Shown here in pieces: positions 8,001 to 15,395 of a DNA stretch of 64,000 nt. Source of the stretch: Bacteroidota bacterium (GTDB lineage: Bacteria; Bacteroidota; Bacteroidia; Chitinophagales; Chitinophagaceae); contig SYIK01000004.1 of NCBI GenBank assembly GCA_005798905.1, forward strand, positions 1 through 64,000, read 5' to 3'. The notes under the pieces were generated by a model. The model worked only from the letters and a program-made list of their open reading frames with translations. It had not been told where the DNA came from and did not search any database. The translations under genes were made by a program, and so were the position numbers. Each line of letters starts with the position of its first letter. Position 1 is the stretch's first letter.

Positions 8001-9310
8001 AAAACATAAAACCTGTTTCCGTTTTTTGGTTTCGCAGAGATTTGCGTTTGCATGACAATCACGGGTTTTATCAATCCTTAAAAAATTCAAGTGATGTGTT
8101 GCCTGTTTTCATTTTTGATAAAAACATCCTTGAACAGCTTTCTGATAAAAGGGACAAACGGATTTCATTCATTCATCAAACATTAAATACCTTATATGAT
8201 GAATTGATTAAACACGGTTCTTCATTGTTTGTGTTGCAGGATGAACCTTTACATGCAATCAAAATTATCTGCGATTCATTTTCTGTAAAATCAGTTTTTA
8301 CCAATCACGATTACGAACCCTATGCCATTGAAAGGGATTCAAAAATTAAAGAATGGTTAGAATCAAAAAATATTTCGTTTCATACTTTTAAAGACCAGGT
8401 GATTTTTGAAAAGAATGAAGTGATGAAATCCGATGGAACTCCTTACACCATATTTACTCCTTATTCAAAAATCTGGAAGCAAAAATTAGCAGAAGAAAAA
8501 ATCAAAACATTTCCATCTGAAAATTTATTGTCTAATCTTTTTAAAACAAAACCATTTCATTTTCCGTCACTCATCGAAATTGGATTTGAGAAATCTAAAA
8601 CTAAAATTCCTTCAATAGAAATCAATAAACAAATAGTGAGTAGTTATCATCTCACCAGAAATCTTCCTGCATTAAATGGAACAAGCAAGTTGAGTATTCA
8701 CCTGCGTTTTGGAACTGTTAGTATCAGAGAACTAGCAGCTACTGCATTGCAATTAAACGAACAATGGCTGAACGAATTAATCTGGAGAGATTTTTTTATG
8801 ATGATACTTTTTCAATTTCCATATGTGGGAAATAGAAGTTTTAAAATAAAATATGAAAATATTGAGTGGAGAAATAACGAAACTGAATTTGAAAAATGGT
8901 GTAATGGAGAAACCGGATATCCGATTGTTGATGCCGGCATGAGAGAGTTAAATGAAACCGGTTTTATGCATAACCGTGTGCGAATGATTGTGGCAAGTTT
9001 TTTAACCAAACATTTGTTGATAGACTGGCGATGGGGTGAAGCCTATTTTGCAGAAAAACTTTTGGACTACGAACTTTCATCCAACAATGGCAACTGGCAG
9101 TGGGCAGCAGGTTGCGGATGCGATGCTGCTCCTTGCTTCCGCATTTTTAACCCGACAGAACAAACAAAAAGGTTTGACCAAGAAATGATTTATATTAAAA
9201 AATGGATACCGAATTTTACTTCAAATTACTTACCACCAATTGTTGAACATGCCTTTGCAAGAAGAAGAGCATTGGAAGTATTTAAAAAATCATTGCGGGA
9301 AAATTACTGA
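7997..9310 (+). CDS. phrB: Deoxyribodipyrimidine photolyase (class I photolyase/cryptochrome family)
   Basis: 437 aa. The N-terminal antenna domain begins SVFWFRRDLRLHDN. The FAD-binding domain carries TSKLSIHLRFGTVS, ELIWRDFF, MHNRVRMIVASFLTKHLLIDWR and NNGNWQW. It repairs UV-induced cyclobutane dimers with blue light. The start is TTG, overlapping the lipocalin stop (ttga), so translation is probably coupled. Co-transcription with carotenoid genes under a CarH-like regulator is a known arrangement. A signalling cryptochrome cannot be excluded, but the motifs favour photolyase. Confidence 0.93.
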   Translation: MKNIKPVSVFWFRRDLRLHDNHGFYQSLKNSSDVLPVFIFDKNILEQLSDKRDKRISFIHQTLNTLYDELIKHGSSLFVLQDEPLHAIKIICDSFSVKSVFTNHDYEPYAIERDSKIKEWLESKNISFHTFKDQVIFEKNEVMKSDGTPYTIFTPYSKIWKQKLAEEKIKTFPSENLLSNLFKTKPFHFPSLIEIGFEKSKTKIPSIEINKQIVSSYHLTRNLPALNGTSKLSIHLRFGTVSIRELAATALQLNEQWLNELIWRDFFMMILFQFPYVGNRSFKIKYENIEWRNNETEFEKWCNGETGYPIVDAGMRELNETGFMHNRVRMIVASFLTKHLLIDWRWGEAYFAEKLLDYELSSNNGNWQWAAGCGCDAAPCFRIFNPTEQTKRFDQEMIYIKKWIPNFTSNYLPPIVEHAFARRRALEVFKKSLRENY

Positions 9311-9313
9311 ACG

Positions 9314-10210
9314 ATGAAAAATATTTTAATAACCGGAGGCAGTGGTTTTGTAGGTAGGCAACTAACAAAGTTGCTAATTTTTAATGGTTATGAAGTAAGT
9401 TGGTTGACACGCAAAATTAATATCGACATTGACACTCCTCAGTATTCATGGGATTGGGAAAATAAATTTCTTGAACCTGCAGCAATAGAAAAAGCAGATG
9501 GGATAATTCATTTAGCAGGTGCCAATGTGGGAGGAAGAAGATGGAATGCAAAATGGAAAAAAGAAATTTATGATAGCAGAATCAAGTCAACCGAATTTCT
9601 TTTTGAATTCATTTCTGAACATCCAAATAAATTGAAGACCTTTATTTCTGCTTCTGCAACCGGTTATTACGGCTGCGAAACATCAGAGAAAATATTTACA
9701 GAATCAGATTTACCCGGTAAAGATTTCTTAGCTGAAACTTGCAGCGATTGGGATGCAGCGGCAAATAAGTTCAATCAACTTAAAATCAGAACTGCAATCA
9801 TTCGCACCGGAATTGGTCTTTCAGAAAACAGTGAAGCGTATAAAAAAATATGTTTGCCAATTCGTTTTGGATTAGGAGCATCAATTGGAAGTGGCAATCA
9901 ATTTTTTCCGTGGATACATCTGGATGATTTATGCAACATTTATTTAAAAGCAATTTCCGATAAAAAATTTATTGGAGTATATAATGCAGTTGCACCAGAA
10001 TTCATCACCAATTCTCAGTTGACGAAAACGATTGCAACGCATCTTAAAAGGGCTATCTGGTTACCAAACATTCCATCACGAGTTATTAAAATATTATTTG
10101 GCGAAATTTCAGATTCACTTTTGAACGGAAGCAGAATTTCATCTGAAAAAATTATCAAAACAGGTTTTGATTTTAAATATAAAAGCATTGGACATTTTTT
10201 AAAATCATGA
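9314..10210 (+). CDS. TIGR01777-family epimerase-like protein (SDR fold)
   Basis: 298 aa extended SDR protein. It has the NAD(P)-binding motif ILITGGSGFVGRQL, the family-typical IIHLAGANVGGRRWNAKWKK, SASATGYYG and a C-terminal DUF1731-like segment ending near HFLKS. The family (E. coli YfcH, plant SulA-like) has no firmly known substrate. It starts three bases after the photolyase stop and is the last gene of the operon; photolyase-TIGR01777 neighbours recur in Bacteroidota, as I recall. Confidence 0.9.
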   Translation: MKNILITGGSGFVGRQLTKLLIFNGYEVSWLTRKINIDIDTPQYSWDWENKFLEPAAIEKADGIIHLAGANVGGRRWNAKWKKEIYDSRIKSTEFLFEFISEHPNKLKTFISASATGYYGCETSEKIFTESDLPGKDFLAETCSDWDAAANKFNQLKIRTAIIRTGIGLSENSEAYKKICLPIRFGLGASIGSGNQFFPWIHLDDLCNIYLKAISDKKFIGVYNAVAPEFITNSQLTKTIATHLKRAIWLPNIPSRVIKILFGEISDSLLNGSRISSEKIIKTGFDFKYKSIGHFLKS

Positions 10211-10227
10211 TGGCATACACACAAAAA

Positions 10228-10292
10228 AATACACTCTTAAAAACCGCTTAAGCCAGCCCACGAACCAAAGTTTTTAAGAGAGTATTTTTTCT
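10228..10292 (+). terminator. Large hairpin after the carotenoid operon, probable terminator
   Basis: The arms aatacactcttaaaaac (10228-10244) and gtttttaagagagtatt (10270-10286) pair at 16 of 17 positions and are followed by a T-run. It lies 18 bases past the last stop codon. Its arms resemble those at 1420-1487, so it may also be a copy of a small repeated element. Confidence 0.6.
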
Positions 10293-10447
10293 CCTCCAAA
10301 AAATCCACCCTTCCTTTTTTTACAAATTTATTTTTCCTACCGCACGGGTTCACAGCGTACACGACCAGTTGTGCGTCTAATGTAAATCGCTTTTAATTAT
10401 CTTCGTGCGAAGTTCAAACAGTCTCACTTCGTATGAAAAGCAGAGCA
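10293..10447. other. Noncoding spacer with degenerate repeats
   Basis: No gene seen. It contains cagttgtgcgtctaatg (about 10364), a cttcg-tg-cgaag hairpin near 10401, and a single caaacagt (10415). These resemble motifs repeated in the next element. Confidence 0.45.
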
Positions 10448-10599
10448 GCACATAACATAAGATTAAAAGAAATTTTAAAAAAGGGGGCATTGACCGTTAA
10501 ACAAACAGTGGTGCATCTATCAAACAGTGGTGGTTATACAAACAGTCGTGCTTCTAATCCCCCTTTTTTAAAACTTCTTTAATCCCTTCTTCGTTATCA
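10448..10599. repeat. attC-like structured inverted repeat (copy 3) with internal direct repeats
   Basis: The outer pair is gcacataac (10448-10456) and gttatca (10593-10599). Long arms at 10461-10487 and 10559-10584 pair throughout except one bulge and one mismatch (gattaaa...aaaaaaggggg / cccccttttttaaaa...tttaatc). Left spacer 4 nt, right spacer 8 nt. The central loop holds three direct repeats beginning caaacagt at 10502, 10521 and 10539 (periods 19 and 18). Confidence 0.55.
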
Positions 10600-10611
10600 T
10601 AAATCAAAATG

Positions 10612-10646
10612 AACAAAAAAGCCATCTGATTTTTTCAGATGGCTTT
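10612..10646 (-). terminator. Rho-independent terminator of rpsL-rpsG
   Basis: Perfect 12-bp stem aaagccatctga (10618-10629) / tcagatggcttt (10635-10646), followed on the minus strand by a run of six T. It lies just beyond the rpsG stop and ends this transcript, so fusA is not downstream. Confidence 0.88.
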
Positions 10647-10668
10647 AAGTTACTATTTTAAAAACGAA

Positions 10669-11136
10669 TTAAATTCTAAAATGTGCAAATGCTTTGTTTG
10701 CTTCTGCCATACGGTGTACATCTTCCTTTTTCTTAAAAGCAGATCCTTCGCCTTTTGCTGCAGCTACAATTTCTCCTGCAAGTTTATCCGACATACTGCG
10801 ACCGTTTCTTTCGCGGCTATAACGAACCAACCATTTTATGCTTAATGATATTTTTCTATCGGCACGTACTTCTGAAGGAATTTGAAAAGTTGCACCACCA
10901 ATACGACGGCTGCGTACTTCTACCGATGGCGTAACATTTGCCAAAGCAATTTTCCAAAGTTCATACCCATCTTCGCCTGTTTGTTTATTCACTTTTGCAA
11001 GTGCATCATAAAAAATATTGTATGCACCACTTTTTTTCCCTTGCCACATAATATTGTTTACAAAACGAGTAACTAACTTATCGTTGTATTGTGGATCGGG
11101 TGCTAATGCTCTTTTCTTGGCTTGTGCTTTACGCAT
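10669..11136 (-). CDS. rpsG: 30S ribosomal protein S7
   Basis: 155 aa, normal bacterial length. It begins MRKAQAKKRALAPDPQYNDK and contains the family signature around LVTRFVNNIMWQGKK and GGATFQIPSEVRADRK. It nucleates assembly of the 30S head and binds the 3' domain of 16S rRNA. It follows rpsL by about 20 bases and is itself followed by a strong terminator. The usual str-operon partner fusA is absent here. Confidence 0.98.
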   Translation of the reverse strand: MRKAQAKKRALAPDPQYNDKLVTRFVNNIMWQGKKSGAYNIFYDALAKVNKQTGEDGYELWKIALANVTPSVEVRSRRIGGATFQIPSEVRADRKISLSIKWLVRYSRERNGRSMSDKLAGEIVAAAKGEGSAFKKKEDVHRMAEANKAFAHFRI

Positions 11137-11156
11137 GTTATTATTATTTCAGTTTA

Positions 11157-11537
11157 TTATTTTTTACTTTTTTCGCGCTTGGTTCCGTATTTAGAACGAC
11201 TCTTTTTACGGTCTTTTACACCTGCAGTGTCAAGCGATCCGCGAACAATATGATAACGTACTCCCGGTAAATCTTTTACACGACCTCCGCGAATTAATAC
11301 GATTGAGTGCTCTTGTAAATTATGACCTTCACCCGGGATGTAGGCAATTACTTCCACTTTATTTGTCAAACGAACTTTTGCTACTTTACGTAGTGCAGAG
11401 TTTGGTTTTTTGGGAGTCGTTGTGTACACACGTGTACAAACGCCACGACGCTGTGGACAGCTATCCAAAGCCCTTGATTTACTTTTTGCTTTAATGATTT
11501 CTCTTCCTTTGCGAACCAGTTGTTGTATTGTAGGCAT
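11157..11537 (-). CDS. rpsL: 30S ribosomal protein S12
   Basis: 126 aa. [37 protein letters not shown] and [16 protein letters not shown] are universal S12 sequence. The lysines at the two classical streptomycin-resistance sites (TPKKPNS and VKDLPG) are both present, so no resistance substitution is seen there. It is the first gene of a two-gene rpsL-rpsG transcript with a promoter about 25 bases upstream. Confidence 0.98.
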   Translation of the reverse strand: MPTIQQLVRKGREIIKAKSKSRALDSCPQRRGVCTRVYTTTPKKPNSALRKVAKVRLTNKVEVIAYIPGEGHNLQEHSIVLIRGGRVKDLPGVRYHIVRGSLDTAGVKDRKKSRSKYGTKREKSKK

Positions 11538-11562
11538 TCTGAACCTTTTATTTTTGGGACGG

Positions 11563-11596
11563 CAAAGGTAAAGGCCAATGAGTTAACCACCAAAAA
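11563..11596 (-). promoter_or_regulatory. Promoter of rpsL-rpsG
   Basis: On the minus strand, -7 box TACCTTTG (plus-strand caaaggta, 11563-11570) and an upstream TTTTTG (11591-11596) with a 20-bp spacer, close to the Bacteroidota consensus. Confidence 0.6.
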
Positions 11597-11628
11597 TCAT
11601 AGCCATATTTCAAAAAAAAAGGAGATTC

Positions 11629-12693
11629 TTAGATTTTCCACATCCAATTGTATTTATCGGCACACTTAGTTTCGCGAATATCGGACAACCATTTTTTTAG
11701 CAAAAGGGCGTGTTCGAATTTTTCAATATCAAATTTCATAGAGAAATCCTTGTATTGAAGTTCTTTGATTAATGCAATAGTAACAGCAGTTCCGGCAACA
11801 AACACTTCGATGGACTTCCCATTTTTATATGCATCAATTATTTCATCAATGCTTAAAGGTCTCTCTTCAATAGTTAGCCCCATATCACTTAATAAAGTAA
11901 TTGCGCTCTGCCGAGTTACTCCATTTAAAATTGTTCCCATGGAAAGATCTGGTGTAATAACAATATTATCAATGATGAAAAAAATATTCATCGCACCACA
12001 TTCTTGTACATATTTGTGTTCAACAGCATCTGTCCATAATACTTGGTCAAACCCTAATTTTTTTGCTTTGGAAGTTGCATATAATGATGCCCCATAATTT
12101 CCTGCTGCTTTTACAAATCCAACACCACCAGCTGCAGCTCTTACATATTTTTCTTCAATATAAATTCGTAATGGCTCGTTGTAATATGGACCTGTTGGGC
12201 TTAAAATAATCATGAATTTATAATTATCCGATGGCCTTACACCAATCATTTCATCCGTTGCAAACATAAATGGACGAATATATAAAGATGAATTCTCATG
12301 TTGTGGAATCCAATTTCTATCTAAATCAATCAATGCACGCATTCCATCCATAAAAATTTCTTTGGGAATTGTTGGCATTTGCATTCTTTCAGCCGATAAA
12401 TTGAAGCGCTTAAAATTATCTTCCGGTCTAAAAATAAATGCTTCGCCCTCTTCATTTTTATAGGCTTTAATTCCTTCAAAAATTGATTGCCCATAATGAA
12501 TTGCAGCAATCGAAGGACTTAATACTAATGGTTGATATGGTTTTATTTCCACATTCTTCCATTCTCCATTCTCAAAATCGGCTTCCAACATGTGGTCGGA
12601 AAAATATCTTCCAAACGGAATATTAACTAAATTCAAATTTTTCAATTTGCTTCCTTCTGCTTTACTTATTTTGATGTCCATATTTGCAACCAT
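11629..12693 (-). CDS. ilvE: Branched-chain amino-acid aminotransferase
   Basis: 354 aa class IV PLP aminotransferase. Recognisable segments are ALHYGQ-like IHYGQSIFEGIKAY, LYIRPFMFATDE, GFVKAAGNYGAS (with the PLP lysine), QECGAMNIFF and LNGVTRQS. It interconverts Leu, Ile and Val with their 2-oxo acids. Start codons at 12693 and 12681 (MDIKIS) are both possible. It is monocistronic, divergent from the next gene. Confidence 0.95.
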   Translation of the reverse strand: MVANMDIKISKAEGSKLKNLNLVNIPFGRYFSDHMLEADFENGEWKNVEIKPYQPLVLSPSIAAIHYGQSIFEGIKAYKNEEGEAFIFRPEDNFKRFNLSAERMQMPTIPKEIFMDGMRALIDLDRNWIPQHENSSLYIRPFMFATDEMIGVRPSDNYKFMIILSPTGPYYNEPLRIYIEEKYVRAAAGGVGFVKAAGNYGASLYATSKAKKLGFDQVLWTDAVEHKYVQECGAMNIFFIIDNIVITPDLSMGTILNGVTRQSAITLLSDMGLTIEERPLSIDEIIDAYKNGKSIEVFVAGTAVTIALIKELQYKDFSMKFDIEKFEHALLLKKWLSDIRETKCADKYNWMWKI

Positions 12694-12758
12694 TATGTAT
12701 ATTTTTGACGGTGCAAAGAAACAAAAATAAATTAATACTATAAGTCTATCTGTAATTT

Positions 12759-13259
12759 ATGTCTTTGAACAAAATACAACTACCGCCATACCTTGTTGCT
12801 GAATTTTACAAAACGCATTTAGTTGAGCTAAATAGTTCTACTAATTCAAATACAGAATCTAAAAAATCGGAAACTTTAAAATCGCTTGGAGAAAACAAAA
12901 AACAGATTGCCATTCTTGTTAATTATTCCGATTCGGTTTTTTTAGCTGACAATCAACTTAATTTTCTTACACAACTTTTGGCAGCTTGCAAACTGAATTT
13001 AGGAGATGTTGCCATCATAAATTTTCATGGTTTAAAAATGGATTTCGAAACCATTTATTTTCAATTCAAAACTAAAGTGGTTTTACTTTTTGATGTAGCT
13101 CCGGCATCGTTAGAAATACCAATTTCATTTCCACAATTTCAAGTACAAAAATACAAGGAAACAAGTTTTTTATTTATGCCTTCTTTGCAAGAAATTGAAT
13201 CTGAAAAGACTTTAAAAATAAAAACATGGAACTGTTTAAAAATTATTTTTAATTTATGA
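12759..13259 (+). CDS. Conserved hypothetical protein upstream of rdgB (possible HolD/psi-like fold)
   Basis: 166 aa, no signal peptide or membrane segment. A low-complexity S/N/E/K linker (residues 26-50) separates a short N-terminal helix from a Rossmann-like part with strands AILVNY, DVAIINF and VVLLFD and a closing MPSLQEIES...WNCLKIIF. This order, ending in a short Pro-Ser-Leu strand and a Trp-containing helix, reminds me of the reduced uracil-glycosylase-like fold of DNA polymerase III psi (HolD), but identity is too low to claim by eye. The stop overlaps the rdgB start by four bases (ATGA). Confidence 0.75.
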   Translation: MSLNKIQLPPYLVAEFYKTHLVELNSSTNSNTESKKSETLKSLGENKKQIAILVNYSDSVFLADNQLNFLTQLLAACKLNLGDVAIINFHGLKMDFETIYFQFKTKVVLLFDVAPASLEIPISFPQFQVQKYKETSFLFMPSLQEIESEKTLKIKTWNCLKIIFNL

Positions 13260-13837
13260 AACTGATTTTTGCAACAAATAATCAACATAAAGTAGATGAA
13301 ATAAAAGCAGTGATTGGAAAACATTTCACGATTACAAGTCTGCGCGAAGCGGGAATTGGCATTGAAATTTCTGAACCGCACAACACCATTTTGGAAAATG
13401 CAAGCGAAAAATCAAAAACTATTTATCAACTTACCGGAAGTAACTGCTTTAGCGAAGACACGGGGCTTGAAGTAGAAGCACTCGATGGTGCACCGGGTGT
13501 AAAAAGTGCACGCTATGCTGGCGATCAAAAATCTTTCGATGCAAATATTGAAAAATTATTGTTGAATTTGAAAGACAAATCCAATCGAAATGCACGATTC
13601 AAAACAATCATTTCTTTATTAATAGATAAGGAAGAATTTTTTTTCGAAGGTATTTGCGAAGGTGAAATATTAAATGAAAAAAGAGGAGCCGGTGGTTTTG
13701 GATACGATTCAGTTTTTGTACCAACTGGCGCAACTAAAAGTTTTGCAGAAATGAACCTTGAAGAAAAAAACATATTCAGCCACCGCAGAAAAGCAACTGA
13801 TAAATTAATAAAATTTTTACAAAATTTTTCAACCTAA
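13256..13837 (+). CDS. rdgB: Non-canonical purine NTP pyrophosphatase (RdgB/HAM1)
   Basis: 193 aa. N-terminal FATNNQHKVDEIKAVIG, then SEDTGLEVEALDGAPGVKSA and the C-terminal GGFGYDSVFVP and HRRKA motifs. It hydrolyses dITP, XTP and ITP to monophosphates, keeping deaminated purines out of nucleic acids. It is coupled to the preceding unknown gene by an ATGA overlap, and its stop overlaps the convergent aroE stop by four bases. Confidence 0.96.
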   Translation: MKLIFATNNQHKVDEIKAVIGKHFTITSLREAGIGIEISEPHNTILENASEKSKTIYQLTGSNCFSEDTGLEVEALDGAPGVKSARYAGDQKSFDANIEKLLLNLKDKSNRNARFKTIISLLIDKEEFFFEGICEGEILNEKRGAGGFGYDSVFVPTGATKSFAEMNLEEKNIFSHRRKATDKLIKFLQNFST

Positions 13838-14583
13838 TTTTCTTCGTCATTATTCCAAATTTTCCAACTTTCATCTGCTTGAATTTGCAACATCTCCAAT
13901 CCGTTTTGAATTTCGGCACCTTTCGCTTCTCCTTTTATCAAAAAATTTGTTTTCTTCGGATTATAAATTAAATCAAAAAGTAAATGATTGGAACCAAGAT
14001 GTTCGTACGGAATTTCAGGAAAATCTTTTTCATTTGGACACATGCCCAACGGCGTTGTATTAATAATTAATTGATTCAAATTCATCGTTTCCGCATTCAG
14101 CTGTTTGTAAGCCAGTTGCCTATTTGCAGGGTTTCGAGAAACAAACTGATAGTTGATTTGAAGTTCTTCCAAAACAAATTGAACAGCTTTTGCAGCGCCA
14201 CCCGTTCCTAAAATCAACGCAGTTTGCTGCTTTGTAAAATCTATTTTTTTTTCTAAAGATTTTTTGAAACCAATTACATCTGTATTAAATCCTTTTGTTT
14301 TTCCGTTCATTATTTTAATACAATTGCACGCACCAATTTTTTCAACTTCAGCACTAATTTCATCCAAAAATAAAAGCACTTTTTTTTTATACGGTAGTGT
14401 AACATTCAAACCTTGCAAGCCAGAAATCAACATCAATTGTTTAAACTCTTCAATTGATTCCAATTGAAAATTTTCATACCTACAATCGGTTAAATTTTCT
14501 TTCTCAAATTTTTCTGTAAAATATTTTTTAGAAAAGGAGTGAGCCAATGGTTTTCCAATTACTCCAAATAATCGCATGTTCAA
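13834..14583 (-). CDS. aroE: Shikimate dehydrogenase
   Basis: 249 aa. The substrate domain starts GVIGKPLAHSFSKKYF and has LQGLNVTLPYKKKV (catalytic Lys). The NADP domain has LILGTGGAAKAVQFVL, and NTTPLGMCPN follows. It reduces 3-dehydroshikimate to shikimate in aromatic amino-acid synthesis. Its start overlaps the ComA-like gene by four bases (ATGA), so the two are one transcript. Confidence 0.95.
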   Translation of the reverse strand: MNMRLFGVIGKPLAHSFSKKYFTEKFEKENLTDCRYENFQLESIEEFKQLMLISGLQGLNVTLPYKKKVLLFLDEISAEVEKIGACNCIKIMNGKTKGFNTDVIGFKKSLEKKIDFTKQQTALILGTGGAAKAVQFVLEELQINYQFVSRNPANRQLAYKQLNAETMNLNQLIINTTPLGMCPNEKDFPEIPYEHLGSNHLLFDLIYNPKKTNFLIKGEAKGAEIQNGLEMLQIQADESWKIWNNDEEN

Positions 14584-15347
14584 TTTTCTTTATTCAAATA
14601 TAAATGGAAAGTATCGCCTCGTAGTCCAATGCGCATTGCTTCCAATGGCAACACTTCTGAAGGTGCAATATTTCCAAGATTAACATTACAGCCAACTAAT
14701 TCGATAAAATATAATTGCTGTGCTTTTTGGGGTGCTTCCCAAAGAATTTTTTCGGCAGGAATTTTGGTTAAAATCTCCTGAACTAATCCTTCACGCACTT
14801 CACCTGTTCCTCTATAAATACCAACATTTCCCGCCTCTCTTGCTTCTGCAATTACATAAGCAGCACCGGCATTCAATTCAGCATCCATTAATTCAATCCA
14901 TTTATACGGTGGCATAATATGTGTTGCATCTTTACTTCCTACTTCGCTAAGTACAGTTCCGTAGTTAGTCAATTTTTCAATATACCCACATTTTTCAGCA
15001 TGAGGAATGTTTATTGAACCATCGCTTACTTCCATATGAGTAATCACAAATTCTTTGCAAATACCTAAATAATCATCAAATTGATTTCGAATTAAAAATG
15101 CTTCGAAAAGTGTGCCTCCAAAATAAACTGGAATATCAAAAGATTGATAAACTTTTATTTTTTCTTTCAAATTCGGGGTTACAAATGAAGTGCCAAACCC
15201 CAATTTTACAATATCAACATGCGGATGTGAAATACTTAAAAAATTTTCAACTTCATTAATACTTAACCCTTTATCCATCACCATTGTTAAGCCGTTAACG
15301 CGTGGGCGTTGCAGACGATTAGGTATTTGAGAAAGCTGAAAATTCAT
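14580..15347 (-). CDS. Phosphosulfolactate synthase family protein (ComA-like)
   Basis: 255 aa TIM-barrel protein of the ComA family. Segments include TMVMDKGLSINEVENFL, DIVKLGFGTSFVTP, PVYFGGTLFEAFL, VITHMEVSDGSI, YVIAEAREAGNVGIY and LWEAPQKAQQ. Archaeal ComA adds sulfite to phosphoenolpyruvate to give phosphosulfolactate. The other coenzyme M genes (comB, comC) are not nearby, so in this bacterium the product may be sulfolactate or another sulfonate. It forms a two-gene unit with aroE. Confidence 0.88.
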   Translation of the reverse strand: MNFQLSQIPNRLQRPRVNGLTMVMDKGLSINEVENFLSISHPHVDIVKLGFGTSFVTPNLKEKIKVYQSFDIPVYFGGTLFEAFLIRNQFDDYLGICKEFVITHMEVSDGSINIPHAEKCGYIEKLTNYGTVLSEVGSKDATHIMPPYKWIELMDAELNAGAAYVIAEAREAGNVGIYRGTGEVREGLVQEILTKIPAEKILWEAPQKAQQLYFIELVGCNVNLGNIAPSEVLPLEAMRIGLRGDTFHLYLNKEN

Positions 15348-15395
15348 TGTAAAATTTATTAATTAAAAAATAAAGTCAAAAATAGGAAACAAAAA

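Noticed and set aside
1595-10210. The whole carotenoid operon as one integron cassette between attC-like copies 2 and 3
   Set aside because: At about 9 kb with its own promoter it is far larger than known cassettes; the copies may simply be dispersed repeats.
10502-10557. Possible CRISPR array (three caaacagt repeats)
   Set aside because: Repeat units are only 18-19 bp long including any spacer, the copies are degenerate, and no cas gene is present.
14580-15347. Coenzyme M biosynthesis pathway
   Set aside because: Only the ComA-like step is present; the neighbours are aroE and a TPR gene, so the pathway claim is unsupported.
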